Source: Akanthomyces muscarius (lineage: Eukaryota > Ascomycota > Sordariomycetes > Hypocreales > Cordycipitaceae). Taken from it: a DNA stretch of 64,000 nucleotides. Of this stretch, positions 44,666-55,715 are shown piece by piece. Location of the stretch: contig NC_079245.1 in the NCBI RefSeq assembly GCF_028009165.1, forward strand, positions 3,038,001 through 3,102,000, given 5' to 3'. The notes beneath the pieces were generated by a model. The model was not told the origin of the DNA, ran no database searches, and saw only the letters and a list, made by a program, of their open reading frames with translations. Within the stretch, counting starts at the first letter, position 1, and every line of letters begins with the position of its first letter. Made by a program: the position numbers and the translations under genes.

Positions 44666-46033
44666 ATGGGCAGCGTCCAATTGCCCACGGTCGCCGTCTG
44701 CAGCCAGCAAACGGGGCTCCAGGCGGACCTGCGCACCTCGTTGCGCTTCTGCAACCACTCATCGGACGAAGTCGCAATATTCTCTGCCGACGATATCATA
44801 CGGCAGCGCAAAGACGAAAAGCTGTGGATCATTCCCGCCGCCGGATGCCGATTGCGTATATCTCTTAAGCTGCTCGGCCGCGTCTCTGGCCAAAGCTTGG
44901 CAATGAATGAAGTGGCACGCTGGATTGAAAGATGCGATGTACGCGGTAATGCCTCGGAATCGCTGGCTTACTCGAGGGACTGACAGAAAAATAGATCTGG
45001 AAACGCCTTAGACTGCGGTTGCGGTATTGCGAAACATCTGGTGACTCGACGCTGGAGTTTTCTCTACAACATCCTGACCTCCCAGCGTCGTTGATTTGCC
45101 CGCCGACAGCGGCGAAGACTGAGCTGCAGGACATACGCTGCCAAATTACAATCACAAGCTCATCGCAATCGCGGCGAGGAAGCAAGAGAAAGCGGGATGC
45201 CTTGAATGACAGTGGCGATGAGGCGCTATTTCAATTACGGAGTGACACCTCATTGACTACCGCCTTGGATTCCGAAGATCGATCTGCTGTGCACGGTTTT
45301 TTGAGAGGTCTCATGAGAACAAAGGAATATACACCTGCGAAATATTTCGAGGTTGTATTGCAGGCAGCAATAACGGCACTGATTACCGGCTCAGCTAGGC
45401 ATTTCACAGGCGTCAGGGTCGCCCACGGCAGCACAGCGTATGCTCTGGTGAAGCTCTTCCCAGCAGTCTTTCACGTGCCCTATATCGAAGTATGTGTATG
45501 AGCGTAAGAGAAATCATCTTTACTAACAGAATTAGAATATTTCAGACCGAGCTCAGCATATGCCAATCATTAGCAACGCTTTAGCTGCCATGCAGCAGAG
45601 TGCCCAGTCGCCTGCACTAAAGCGCAAAATTGAGCGTCTTGTTCACCGAGGGGGCATTGAGAAACATTTGTGGTGTTCAACCCTGTCTCAAATAAGACAA
45701 CTAAGCGTGCCTGGGCCCAAGATGGTAGCTGCTAGACACTATGGTCAAGAAGCAATGGAGCACACGGTGACGCATCGCGAATCGGGATCGGACTTGGTCC
45801 ATTTTGCGGAAGGCCTCTTTTCCACTGACCTCCAGAGCGGATTCAATGGTAGTGCCGAGGCAGTTTCTTCGGAGGTGCTTCCGTCTACCGTGGAGATTCA
45901 CTATGATGCACTTGAACATGTGATGCCTTCCACTGAGACATTCGCAGAGGCAAGATTTATCGGAGGAAGAAGAACACATTTCTCGGGAGGCGCAGATGGT
46001 CCAATTACGTTTGGCAGCGGCTTTTACACATGA
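44666..46033 (+). CDS. Protein of unknown function, 421 residues, possibly nuclear
   Basis: Three exons (44666-44938, 44995-45489, 45536-46033), both introns phase 0 (56 and 46 bp), give 421 residues in one frame. The N-terminal 90 residues look like a compact domain (MGSVQLPTVAVCSQQTG; DEKLWIIPAAGCRLRISLKL). A basic cluster RRGSKRKRD near 180 is a likely nuclear signal. A helical middle part (TPAKYFEVVLQAAITAL) and a C-terminal part with RRTHFSGGADG follow. I recognise no family. The 46-bp second intron is near the lower limit for this genome but has a perfect CTAAC branch point. It follows the RasGEF gene on the same strand. Confidence 0.68.
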
Positions 46034-46248
46034 AGAACAAATCTTGCGATCTAAAAACGAATCATTTAATCGCAACTGAATTAATCAACCCACTATCAAT
46101 GCACTCCACGTACGCTAAATCTGATGAAGATACCAGCTTCCAACCAGCGAGCGAAGGGAACGGAAAAACGCCAAACTTAGATGCGCCCAAGTCTCCAAAA
46201 CTTGACAATTGAAAACGTAAAGTAGAAAAAAACACGAATCCGGCAGAA

Positions 46249-46488
46249 TTATTTTCTCGCGTTATCCCCTCCACGTCCGCGGGCGGCGGCCGCGCCACCC
46301 TTCTTTTCCTTCTTCTTCTTCTGTTCCGGCTTGAGCGTGGCGTAGTGAATGTACCACAGCAGGCCGGCCTGCACGCCCAGGCCGACGAGGACGACGATGA
46401 GGTTGGTGAAGAGGAAGGGCTGGTCGTTGAGCACGGCGACGGCCTCTTTCGTGGCGCCGACGGATCGAAGAAAGTCAAACTTGGCCAT
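46249..46488 (-). CDS. Small single-pass membrane protein, 79 residues
   Basis: The frame from the ATG at 46488 to the stop at 46249 encodes 79 residues. After a soluble start (MAKFDFLRSVGATKEAV) comes one strongly hydrophobic segment at about 28-48 (FTNLIVVLVGLGVQAGLLWY). The tail is highly basic (KPEQKKKKEKK, then Gly/Arg). The charge pattern suggests a tail-facing-cytosol protein of the ER or another endomembrane. The frame is open upstream of this ATG, but that part is Lys/Arg-rich and reads as leader. The size and layout recall small subunits of membrane complexes, but I cannot name it. Confidence 0.7.
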   Translation of the reverse strand: MAKFDFLRSVGATKEAVAVLNDQPFLFTNLIVVLVGLGVQAGLLWYIHYATLKPEQKKKKEKKGGAAAARGRGGDNARK

Positions 46489-47001
46489 TTTATCGGCCTT
46501 TTTTGTCTTGGTGCGGCGTATTCGCAGTTGGCTTTTTTTAATATGTAGGTGTTTCCAGAATCGCGAGAATTGAGCTGGCGTTGGTGTTTGCACGGCGATC
46601 ACAGGGTTTATTGTGCCGGCACGACTTGCAATGTTTTCTTGACGGAGACTGAGATTTGATTCCTTTTTCAAAGAGTTTTGCTATTCGGAAATAAATGAAG
46701 AAAGACAAAGGAAAAGGTCGAAATCAGGCGATGGGTAGAAATTGGGTGGGTTGAAACAAGGGGTGTTGCGGGTTCGCCTGCGACGCCGCGATTGAACAGT
46801 TGGCGTTTCACGACTACGGCCATACCAATGGCGTTTAATATTGAAGAAAGGAAGAAGATTTATATTTAATCAAACATTGAATATTCCCATATTCTATCCT
46901 GTAAGAATGCCAACTTTTAAATGCGTAGAATGCACGATTTCCCAATTTGATGGCTTTCTAGCCTGGTATGTCTAATAATAATTTTGCACGGTCCGGCAGT
47001 C
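46489..47001. other. Intergenic region, 513 bp
   Basis: This is the promoter side of the 79-residue gene and the 3' side of the 625-residue gene. The 46850-46980 part is AT-rich. No further gene is seen. Confidence 0.5.
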
Positions 47002-48879
47002 TCATTTCAATTGCGCTTCTCGCACAGAAGCCACTTTCTTTTCTCCGCTACTCGACGACCCGGAATCCGTCAACGTCGCAGATCCCGCTTTAGACCTTTC
47101 CTCACCACTTCCCTTGACCGGCGGCAGCACGTTGCCCTCGGCACTCTGCTTTCGGCGCAGCTTGCTCTTCAGCCAGCCGCCGCCCGACACCAGGCCCTCG
47201 ACAAAGGCCAGCAGCAGCGGCGCAATCGTCTCGGCGAGGAACAGCGTCGCAAAGACCATAGCCAGCGTGAGCGCGACAAAGTTGACGTCGCTCTTGAGCA
47301 CGTCGTGGTTGACCGTCACCGGTGTCGACACGAGGAACATGCCGATGATGTTGATGGACACCATGTTGGTGAAGAGCCGCCGCGCGCTCTTGGGTGTCTG
47401 GTAGCGCTTGCACGCGATGATGGCCTGCTTGATGCAGACGACGGTGCCGTACGCGACGACCGTGTTGAACGTGAAGGGCTGCGGGTAGAAGGAGTAGCAC
47501 ACGTACGCAAAGATGGCCATGTCGAAGAAGACGAGCAGGAACTTGGGCGTGCGCGGCTCCACGTGCCCGTCGTCGACGGGTGCCGTGGCCGGGCTGGTGG
47601 ACTGGTAGTCCTCGTAGGTGTTGATGATGCCCTCGAGGTCGTCCTTGAGGAGCCCGACCAGCTGATCGGCCGGACGACCGAGCTTGTAGCCTGCCGTGTA
47701 CTGGATATAGCGCTCGGTGCGGACGCGGATCGGCACCTCTTCCGCCGCCGCGACGGCCTGCTGCCGCTGGCCTTGGGCGGCAGTAAACGTCTTGATCGTG
47801 GTGAGCTCGGCGTTGATGGCCCTGTCCGCCGCGTCCCAGTCAATGGCGCGCTCCTTTTCAGAGGAGTCCTTGCTGCTGCTGGCGCGCAGCAGCCGCATCT
47901 GGCGCCTCGTGACGAGGCGCACGACGTAGTCACGCACCGTCGGCGAGAACTGCACGCCAATCTGCCACGACATGGACAGCGCGAGCATCATGACGCGGAA
48001 CCACGACGTCGTGTACGCGGCGTGGATGGCCGGCACCACGGCCGCGAGCGCGTACACGGTGCTGCCGACAAAGGCGCCCAGCAGCCGCTCCAGGCTCCAG
48101 TTGAAGAGCAGCCACAGCGAGTGGTACGGGTACCGCCACAGGAACCACAGCTGGCACAGCGTCACGATGCGCCCGCCGATGGAACGCTGGTTGTAGGAGC
48201 GCTCGCCGAGGAAGCCGGCCGCCACGTCTGGGTAGCACGCGCTGAAGACGAGAAAGAGGATGAAGATGTTGGTGAGGATGCGCTCCGTGCGCGGCACGGC
48301 GGCCTTGAAGCCGTGCCGCCACATGGCCAGTGTGCGACGCACGCCGGAGGAGCCGCGGCGGATGGCGCCGCGGCCGGAGGAGGTGTGAAAGGGGGCCGTA
48401 AGGAGAGATGCCAGCTTGGTTTCGATATTTTGGGCATTCAGGCTGGCAAGCAGCGACCGTAGAAGGGTGGGAAGGTGCTCCCAGGTTTCCTCGGCAGAGT
48501 CGAGGGCCTTTTGTCTTTGTTTCTCAGCGTTGATGGCGTCTTCTTCGTTGACTTGGGTGATGCTGGAGGCGTGCGAGCTCACAGCGTCGCTCTCCTGTTG
48601 ACAGGTTGACGACGAAGACGGCCTCGAGCCGTTGTCACCAGGCGGGAGCTGCTCGCGCACCAGGCGGCGGATGGCCTCTTCTTCTGTCGGCAGCTCATGG
48701 CGAGGGATACTGGGAAAGCATTCTTGCAGAATGTCCAAGATGCTGTCTTGATCAAGGCCTGTGCTCCATACAGCAGCGTAGACGGGGTCTACTGGGCGGT
48801 TCCGGCTGTTGTAGGGAACCGACCAGCGCCAGACAAAGTTGACGGCGGCGAGAGCCCCGTTCCCAACGGCTTTGAGCAT
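47002..48879 (-). CDS. Multispan membrane protein of unknown function, 625 residues
   Basis: A single exon encodes 625 residues. A soluble N-terminal part (1-195) has a helical block at 40-75 (GLDQDSILDILQECFPSIPR) and a Ser-rich linker. Hydrophobic segments lie at about 201-216, 237-260, 266-290 and 293-310. A long soluble loop (about 315-450) is followed by further segments at about 455-475, 480-500, 515-535 and 545-575. The C-terminal tail is Lys/Ser-rich. The loop contains RERAIDWDAADR-like charged helices. The layout of two membrane bundles around a central cytosolic loop suggests a channel, scaffold or transporter-like protein, but no family motif is visible to me. Very high third-position GC across the whole frame supports real coding sequence. 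Confidence 0.78.
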   Translation of the reverse strand: MLKAVGNGALAAVNFVWRWSVPYNSRNRPVDPVYAAVWSTGLDQDSILDILQECFPSIPRHELPTEEEAIRRLVREQLPPGDNGSRPSSSSTCQQESDAVSSHASSITQVNEEDAINAEKQRQKALDSAEETWEHLPTLLRSLLASLNAQNIETKLASLLTAPFHTSSGRGAIRRGSSGVRRTLAMWRHGFKAAVPRTERILTNIFILFLVFSACYPDVAAGFLGERSYNQRSIGGRIVTLCQLWFLWRYPYHSLWLLFNWSLERLLGAFVGSTVYALAAVVPAIHAAYTTSWFRVMMLALSMSWQIGVQFSPTVRDYVVRLVTRRQMRLLRASSSKDSSEKERAIDWDAADRAINAELTTIKTFTAAQGQRQQAVAAAEEVPIRVRTERYIQYTAGYKLGRPADQLVGLLKDDLEGIINTYEDYQSTSPATAPVDDGHVEPRTPKFLLVFFDMAIFAYVCYSFYPQPFTFNTVVAYGTVVCIKQAIIACKRYQTPKSARRLFTNMVSINIIGMFLVSTPVTVNHDVLKSDVNFVALTLAMVFATLFLAETIAPLLLAFVEGLVSGGGWLKSKLRRKQSAEGNVLPPVKGSGEERSKAGSATLTDSGSSSSGEKKVASVREAQLK

Positions 48880-51800
48880 TGCGAAAGACAGCCAGGCTAT
48901 CCAAGATGGTGTGAGCTGAGAAGTGCTAGATCATGGATACTTTGCCAAGGCTCGGCCCGCTGTGGACGACGACTTGACGCTTCTTTTTAGATGGGAGTTG
49001 GGACTCGTCGGAGCTTTAGGTCGAGCATGACGGAATTGGCATTCTCTTCTTCCAAGTTGCGTGACCCACCCGGCTCTGAAGGAGATTTAATTCAGACTGC
49101 CGGTCGACCATGTTACTTGTATTGAGACATCCACCCTGACGATCCTGGCGCGAGATCCTTGCCCAAATGCTAGAGCCTCACAGCTTCCGGCTTCCCCTTC
49201 TGCAGAAAAGAAAAAAAAGACGGCAACGACTGACTGTGCTGTGGGTCGCATCTTGCCAAGGAAAATAAAACATTTCAAATTCTCAAGGTGGGCTGTGGGC
49301 ACGAAGCCTTTGGAAGGGATCGGCCAGAGCCAACGACGGCCGCGACGCACGGGAATGGTGAGAAGATGAGGTGTCTCCGCTACGATGTGAGGGGCGGGCC
49401 TGCTCCTCGGACCCAATTGCATTGCGTGTAATGTGTAGTCTTGCCACAGAGCAGATCGGTCATCGAAAGAAGATGAGTGGAAATCTGACAGGCAAGGTGC
49501 GGGACAACGAGTTTGTGGCGGCCGCTCTCATGCTCCTAAACTCGGCCGGAACCGGCTGCGCAAACATTACACTGTCCAAGCCCAGAGATGGTCAATTAGT
49601 TGAATAAACTCATGGTTGGCATAAAAGAAGCGCGAAAAACGGCGGCACTTGTCTCCTCGGCGGGCAGGGATCACGGGCCCGGGTGGCCGACATTGATCCC
49701 CGACGCTTCGAAATTTTCTCATTTCGTGTCGCTGGAGAAAGTTCTCACGCGAAAAGCATGTACACGTTGCAATGATGATGTATACTAAGAAAGCCCCAGT
49801 ATACGTCCCATAGTTTCTGAATCTTCAGACACGAGGCACATTGCGAACAATTTTTTGCTGTCATCATGGCATGTTCCGTGCATTCGTTGGTAAAGTAGAA
49901 AAGGAAAAAAGCGGCCAGCACCGGCGTGCGAAAATGAATGGCGGAGTTGCGACAACACAGGATAGTAATGCAGTTACAGCAGTGCTTCGTCGGGGGTCCA
50001 TTCTGACAACGACGTCGAGACATTTTCGCTTGCCTCATATGGAGTAACCCGGGCTGGGTCGAATGCAGCGGCGGCGCTCGCAAACTTTGAGCTTGCATTA
50101 GCGTGAGAGCACTGCCGAGCGAACAGGGATCCCATGTATTCAGACCGTCGGCTCCCGGCTCCTGCCACTGCGACTTCCCTTCTTGACAGGTTTCCGCTGG
50201 ATGTTCCATGCCAACTGGAGACCTGGCTCCCGAGTTTACTATCGCACAGTAGTACAACTTTTCCCTAGAATGTTTGCCCGTAAGGTCCTTTCTTTTTAAT
50301 CGATACTGGAAATGGCTTTCCATGATGGATCTGATAGCCGGGTACAACCTTAAATGAAGCTGCCAACATGCATGGCCGGCCTAATTCACGACATTTTCTG
50401 TCCGCCGAATAAATAGAGTGCCCGGCCAGTACCCGGCCACGTGCATAGACATCAACTTGCTAGATTTGTAGGAAGCCGACGATCTACAAGAAAAGTCCAC
50501 AATCAAATCCCGATCCAATCACATGGAACGCCGCACAAAACACGCAAACACGCAAACACGCAAACACGCAAACACGTAACACAAGGAGTTTCCGCTCTAC
50601 GGAATTTAAACCCCCCTTTGCCGGGGGACAAAGAAAAAAAGAGACGCCACCCGAAAGACCCGGTAGCTCATGCTTTATTCGTACATGCACATCGTGAAAT
50701 TTTGGGCCGCAATGATGTCTGAATCTGAGACTAGGGTGGGTTGGGGGCTGAGATCCAAGCCACACCGCAATTTGTTTTTCTTGAGCCTCTCAGAATCGTT
50801 TCTCCCCCTTTTCGGGCATGGGTTCGTGCATGGCCAACGTCCCGCAGAAACGGGACGAGTGGGTAACGAAAATACCACGCCGGCGCCAGGGACTAGCTTA
50901 TTGGCAACCTTGTTGCTTGCGTGCTTGTCATCTTCTCTATTTAGTCGTGTACATACGAGATCACGGAACTTCAGGCTCCATAACTCGGCCGGGCTCGTAA
51001 AATGGCGCGCCCACCGGCTGTAAGCAGAATGTAGCACCGGCCGTTGCAACGTTTTGGTTTGACTGGTCGGCGCAGCCTACGTCCAGTATGCATAAACAAG
51101 CTCTAAATAAACTACGACGCAGCACACATGGGTCCCCTGGGGCAGCCGGAACTTCTCAAATGAGGATGGCCCGCTAATTGTCTCCCGTAACCTGGAGTTT
51201 GTCTGACAAGCCTCGTAGAGAAAATGCTGCTCTGGCCGAGGAATTGTTTGTTTGTTTGCTGAAAAATGATATCCGTGGTTCCTGCAGGATTTTAGGCACG
51301 TCATCAAGACGATCTCGCGTCGTCTGACAGAGATGGTCTCTTCCGATCTGATACTCGTCTCGGTAACGGATGGCGTAAGGAGTTGATTTTGCAAGGGGCC
51401 GTGTCCACTCTTTGATGCAGCTTTAAAGTGAGAAAAATATCCACGGTGGCTGTGTGATTCAGCAGTGATCGTTTCTGTCAGTACTTACTGGTAGTATTTC
51501 GTGCTATAGATCGTCGCGATCGGCAACCCTCACAGTCCACCCACTCTGCTGCGAAAGCCCGACGACGGTCTGTGCAACGCGCTAGAATGTCTGCTCGTCA
51601 AATGAGTAGCAAGAAGTAGAGCAACGCATTTGCATTTTAAATACTGATCCACTGAGGAATTGCGCGTCGTGTTTCGCCCAACAAGTTTAAGGTAGTGGAG
51701 ACGAGTTGTTGCAACTTGTCTTATTGGCTGTTGCAACTCGTGGCAGTGAGTTGAAGAGAGGCCTGATGTTGCGTTGATGGCCGCATTGAAGCTTTTCCAT

Positions 51801-52821
51801 GACTGTAAATTAAGCGAACAACTCTAAATTGGTATATCCAGGTACTTCTGTGCACATGGTGTAAAGTAGAGTTCTTTGTGGTGCCTGGTCTCTCTAGAAG
51901 TCGCCCCATCCATGTCAATGGGATGCTGCTTAGCAAAGTCAACCGAGTACATGTGACCTGACTCTCCCCTGCAGCTATACATTAGCACTGAAATGCAAGT
52001 CTTGGTCTCCTTTCCCGCAGACGATCTGCAGCGGAACTCGCAACTTCGATGTGGCTGCCATGTCATCGACTGCTATGAAATTAGCGTCGGTAGTGCCAAG
52101 CCGATCGGCTCAACACTTGTCAACAATGAAAAGTGTAGAATCGTGAGACGTATGTGACGGTGGATTCAAAGCCGCTAGAATCAACTATTAGCAGCTTCAT
52201 CTATGCTCAACAGAATCAAAAACCAGATCTCGTCATGGACTCGGCATGTTCTGCATAGCCACGTCACGCCATATACCCATCCACGACAGACATGGTTTCA
52301 TGCAGCTCAGGCGATGGGCAGTACGTAGTAGTTGAATACGTAATATTTAAGAATAAATGATCAGCCCAATGTAGTGGATCTTTGTGGGCCGAACGTCAGG
52401 CCAGGATGCCATCGCCGTCATCCGTACGGAGTTTGCTCAGCTCCCAAGGCTCCCTGGGTATTCGAGAGACAAGATTCCCGCCGCACGGGTACGGCAGTGG
52501 AAAACACCCCCTGAGTGAGAGATCCCAGGCCGGACTGGTCTGACTGCCGCGTAAGAGGTGTATACTGTGGGAGAATTTTGCTGGTCCGTCCGCTTATTGA
52601 CTGTTGTCTGTGTAGCAGCAAGGATGGTTGTGTTTGGTTTAAAAGGACGTGCACTTCCCACATATTAAACTGGTGTTATCAATTTCATCAGAAAAAGCTC
52701 TTATCAAGCTTAATTATACTCTAAAGGTATTCATCCCATCCTGATGAAATGTAACATTTCGTTATCAGTTCAACCCTAACCCTTGTCTCTATTCAGATAC
52801 GGAAGCCCATACACATTCACC
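48880..52821. other. Gene-free region, 3.9 kb
   Basis: This lies between the start of the 625-residue gene and the lyase-like gene. Frames are short and without domains. It contains the 8-bp tandem repeat at 50541-50576. Just before the lyase ATG, a donor (GGTATTC near 52727), a CTAAC word and a TTCAG acceptor near 52795 could form a 5' untranslated intron. Confidence 0.5.
50541..50576. repeat. 8-bp tandem repeat, 4.5 copies
   Basis: The unit CACGCAAA is repeated perfectly four and a half times. It lies in non-coding sequence and looks like a minisatellite. Confidence 0.95.
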
Positions 52822-54330
52822 ATGCCCGGGCCCATCGCCACTCCGAACGCGAAGGCTGCAATCAACGGCAGCAGCACCCCATTCCAGGTATATCATTCTT
52901 GGCCTTCCCAGAAATCAGAATGCAAGCAGTTTGACGACTTCTGCTGGATTGACTTGGCCCACGTGGTCATGCTGGTCGAGCAGAACACCGTTGATAAGAC
53001 TGTTGGACAAAAGCTATTGCCAGCTTTGCAAGACATAAGGACCCAGGGTTATAACCGGCTGCCTATTGATCCTTACAAGGAGAGCCTCCTGTACCAAGTT
53101 GAATCCGCTCTTGGTCAAAAGCTTGGCGATCACGTCGCCGGCGCCCTGCACACAGCGCGTAGCCGCATTGACCAGCGCGCCACTGTCGGCCGCATGTACT
53201 ACAGAAGGATCTTGCTTCAAGTCATGGATCATATTTGCCAGTTCCAAGAGCACCTCGTCGAGGCTGCGCAGGAGCATTCCTCAATCATCATCCCCTACCA
53301 CACCCACATGCAGCAGGCGCAGCCTGGCAACTTTGCTCATTATCTACTGTCCTTTGCGGCAAAACTACAAGAAGATTTCGAGCGTTGTCAAGAAGCATAC
53401 AACCGCGTCAACCGCAACCCCCTCGGGACGGTAGGAAGAAGCGGAACGGGCTTAAAGATTGATCGTGAGAGAACCACGCAGTTTCTGGGATTCGACAGCT
53501 GCGTGAAGCACTCCCTTTTGGGCAAGGATGCCGACTTTGCCGCCGATATTGTGGCTGCGCTGTCCTTTGTCATGTACCATCTCAATGACTTTGCCACGGA
53601 CTTGCACCTGTGGTCGAGTAATGAGTTTGGATTTGTGCAGCTGCCCGATACGTTCTGCGGCACGAGCAGCATCTTCCCGCAGAAGCGCAACCCGGTCACT
53701 CTTGAGACTATCAAGCTGGCCGCTGGACCTAGTGTCGCCTGGCTGAGCTCTACACTGGCGACTTTTCGGGGTTGCGGCACGGGCGACCACAGAGTGCACG
53801 GAATCCCGTCACACCTGGACCAAGCGCTGGAGACCACGTCAGACATGCTCATCCTGGCCGGCCTCGTCGCGTCCGAGGTGCAAGTCAATGATGCCCGCGT
53901 GAAGCAGGTCTTGGGCGAAAGCTGGTCGACAACCAGCAACCTGGCCGACTTCCTCATGCAGCACCGCGGCCTGTCGATTCGCCAGGCCCACGGTGTCGTG
54001 GCGCGCCTGGTGCGCATGTGTCGCGAGACTGGCCTCGGCAAAGCGCAGGTCACCCCGGATATGCTCGAGGAGGCGAGTCTCATTTCTCTGGGACAAAGCA
54101 TTGAGATGAGCGAGGAAGACTTGCACGAGGCTCTAGATCCGGACAGCTTTGTCAAGACCCGCACAAGTGCTGGCAGTGTTGGGCCTGCGGAGGTCGATAG
54201 CCTCACTGAGCTGGCACAGGACATGCTCTCGGATAACCGACGCTGGGTTATGGAATGCCGCAGCAAGCATTTGAGAGCGGAGAAAACACTCTCAGAGGCT
54301 ATTGTTGCCGTCTTGAAAGACCAATCATAA
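52822..54330 (+). CDS. Argininosuccinate-lyase-like enzyme with altered substrate motif
   Basis: A single exon from the ATG at 52822 encodes 502 residues of the aspartase/fumarase superfamily, closest in layout to argininosuccinate lyase. H162 lies in PYHTHMQQAQP. The block NPLGTVGRSGTGLKIDRE matches the family's PLGSGA region. The signature loop is GTSSIFPQKRNP with S283 and K288. All three fall at nearly the positions they hold in true argininosuccinate lyase. The substrate block is different: the family's HTGRSRNDQ reads HTARSRIDQ, so the Asn that binds the substrate is Ile116. The later block near the family's YNKDMQEDK reads GCGTGDHRVHGIP. The fold and C-N (or C-O) lyase chemistry are therefore likely, but argininosuccinate is probably not the substrate. 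The gene converges on the SDR reductase 255 bp away and may share its pathway. Confidence 0.88.
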   Translation: MPGPIATPNAKAAINGSSTPFQVYHSWPSQKSECKQFDDFCWIDLAHVVMLVEQNTVDKTVGQKLLPALQDIRTQGYNRLPIDPYKESLLYQVESALGQKLGDHVAGALHTARSRIDQRATVGRMYYRRILLQVMDHICQFQEHLVEAAQEHSSIIIPYHTHMQQAQPGNFAHYLLSFAAKLQEDFERCQEAYNRVNRNPLGTVGRSGTGLKIDRERTTQFLGFDSCVKHSLLGKDADFAADIVAALSFVMYHLNDFATDLHLWSSNEFGFVQLPDTFCGTSSIFPQKRNPVTLETIKLAAGPSVAWLSSTLATFRGCGTGDHRVHGIPSHLDQALETTSDMLILAGLVASEVQVNDARVKQVLGESWSTTSNLADFLMQHRGLSIRQAHGVVARLVRMCRETGLGKAQVTPDMLEEASLISLGQSIEMSEEDLHEALDPDSFVKTRTSAGSVGPAEVDSLTELAQDMLSDNRRWVMECRSKHLRAEKTLSEAIVAVLKDQS

Positions 54331-54584
54331 AAAGAGAGGTGATTATTGCAGTAAAGGATTTTAATACAAAAGGAGTTAATATTATTCGAATTTGTTAAAT
54401 GCAGCAATCTAAATCTTTCCTCCTCGTGACCTGTTAAACCGATCGGCAACTTGTAAACGTCCACGAAAACCAAAATACAGTTCTGTGGGTAGCACTGACT
54501 ATTACGATGCCAAAGTTCGCGCTCGAACGTACTCAACAGAGCTCTTGTACCCAGATCGATGGATCATTTGCCCATCCACAGACT

Positions 54585-55715
54585 CTAGCTCGCCCCAGCC
54601 AACTCCAGGTAGTGATCAACGACAGAGGTAACTTGCTCCTCGAAGGACTTGAACTGAATGCCGAATGTCTTTGTCGCCTTGGACGTGTCGACATGGGAAG
54701 GCCCAGACTCTGGCCTAGCGATCGAATCAAGCTTGAATAATCCGGCCGCATATTGAGCAGGGTATCTGCGCTTGACAATGTCAAATGATTCAGCCCATTC
54801 GATGGAAGCAGGATTGCTGGCGAGAAAGCTCTGGTTATCAGAAATGGCAGGATCGAGAGCCAGAACATGCAGTTTAGCAACGTCGTCGATATGCACAGTG
54901 CCGCCAGACAACTTTCCTTCGCGCGCATACCCCAGGAGAGGGCCCATCACCATGCCATTAGTGCCTTTAGCGATCTGCGAGACGTCCGTGACCGTATCGT
55001 CGCGACCAATGACAAAGGTAGGAAGGATCCGGACGATGTTAAATGCCGGCTTATGCTTGGAAATAAAATCGTCGGTTGCCTGAAACGACAGCGCCTTGGA
55101 TGCAGTGTACGCAGCAAACGGGTTCGCAAAGGGCCTCTTTGTGTCAGTCACTCTGGTGTCCTCTAAATAATGTGTCAGCTACATTTCACCGAATTCGTGA
55201 ATACCACGCGCATACCATTGATGGTCGCCCCAGTTACTGTGTACTCGGATGTTGCAATGGCAGCTACGGAAGCAGTAATGACAACCTTCTTGACGCCGCC
55301 GGCTTTGTGTGCAGATTGAAGAATGCCCACGGTGCCTTGAATGGCCGGCTGAATTAAATCGGTCTCGAAATCGGCTGTGTCCGGGCCGGGAATGGGAGAC
55401 GCGACATGAATAATGTGTGTGACGCCCTTGACGGCCTCATCGTAAGCACCAGGGACCGTAATGTCGGGGACGATTGCGCTTTCTAGCTGCGATGTATACG
55501 GAGCGAGTGGTTTGTAAGACAAAAGCTTGTCGTAGCTTGACTGCGAGCGCACAGCGACGCGCACGTTGAAACTACCTTGTTGCAGCAGGAGGATCAAGGT
55601 CCTAAAGCCGATCATGCCAGTGGCACCAGTGAACTAATTCCCATTAGAAATGCCATTTCGAAGTTGTCAAGTAAAGTTGGGAAGGGCATCGTACAAGAAG
55701 AGTATCTTTAGTCAT
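54585..55715 (-). CDS. Extended SDR reductase (dihydroflavonol-reductase/Gre2-like)
   Basis: Three exons (55695-55715, 55216-55633, 54585-55162) give 338 residues. The first exon has only seven codons (Met-Thr-Lys-Asp-Thr-Leu-Leu) and leads straight into the nucleotide-binding motif TGATGMIG at 9-16. An Arg-rich block (VRVAVRSQSS) follows where NADP-preferring members bind the 2'-phosphate. ASPIPGP and ITASVAA precede the catalytic Y165-x3-K169 (YTASK). The family reduces aldehydes and ketones using NAD(P)H and includes yeast Gre2 and plant dihydroflavonol and cinnamoyl-CoA reductases. The protein is cytosolic. It is divergent from the Zn2Cys6 regulator and convergent with the lyase-like gene, which suggests one small pathway. 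Substrate cannot be read from sequence. Confidence 0.9.

Noticed and set aside
46984..48462. Plus-strand 492-codon frame opposite the 625-residue membrane protein
   Set aside because: Arg/His/Asp/Val-rich translation typical of an antisense frame; the minus-strand frame is longer and has coherent membrane segments.
53388..54536. Minus-strand 382-codon frame opposite the lyase-like gene
   Set aside because: Antisense shadow; the plus strand carries the superfamily signature and catalytic residues.
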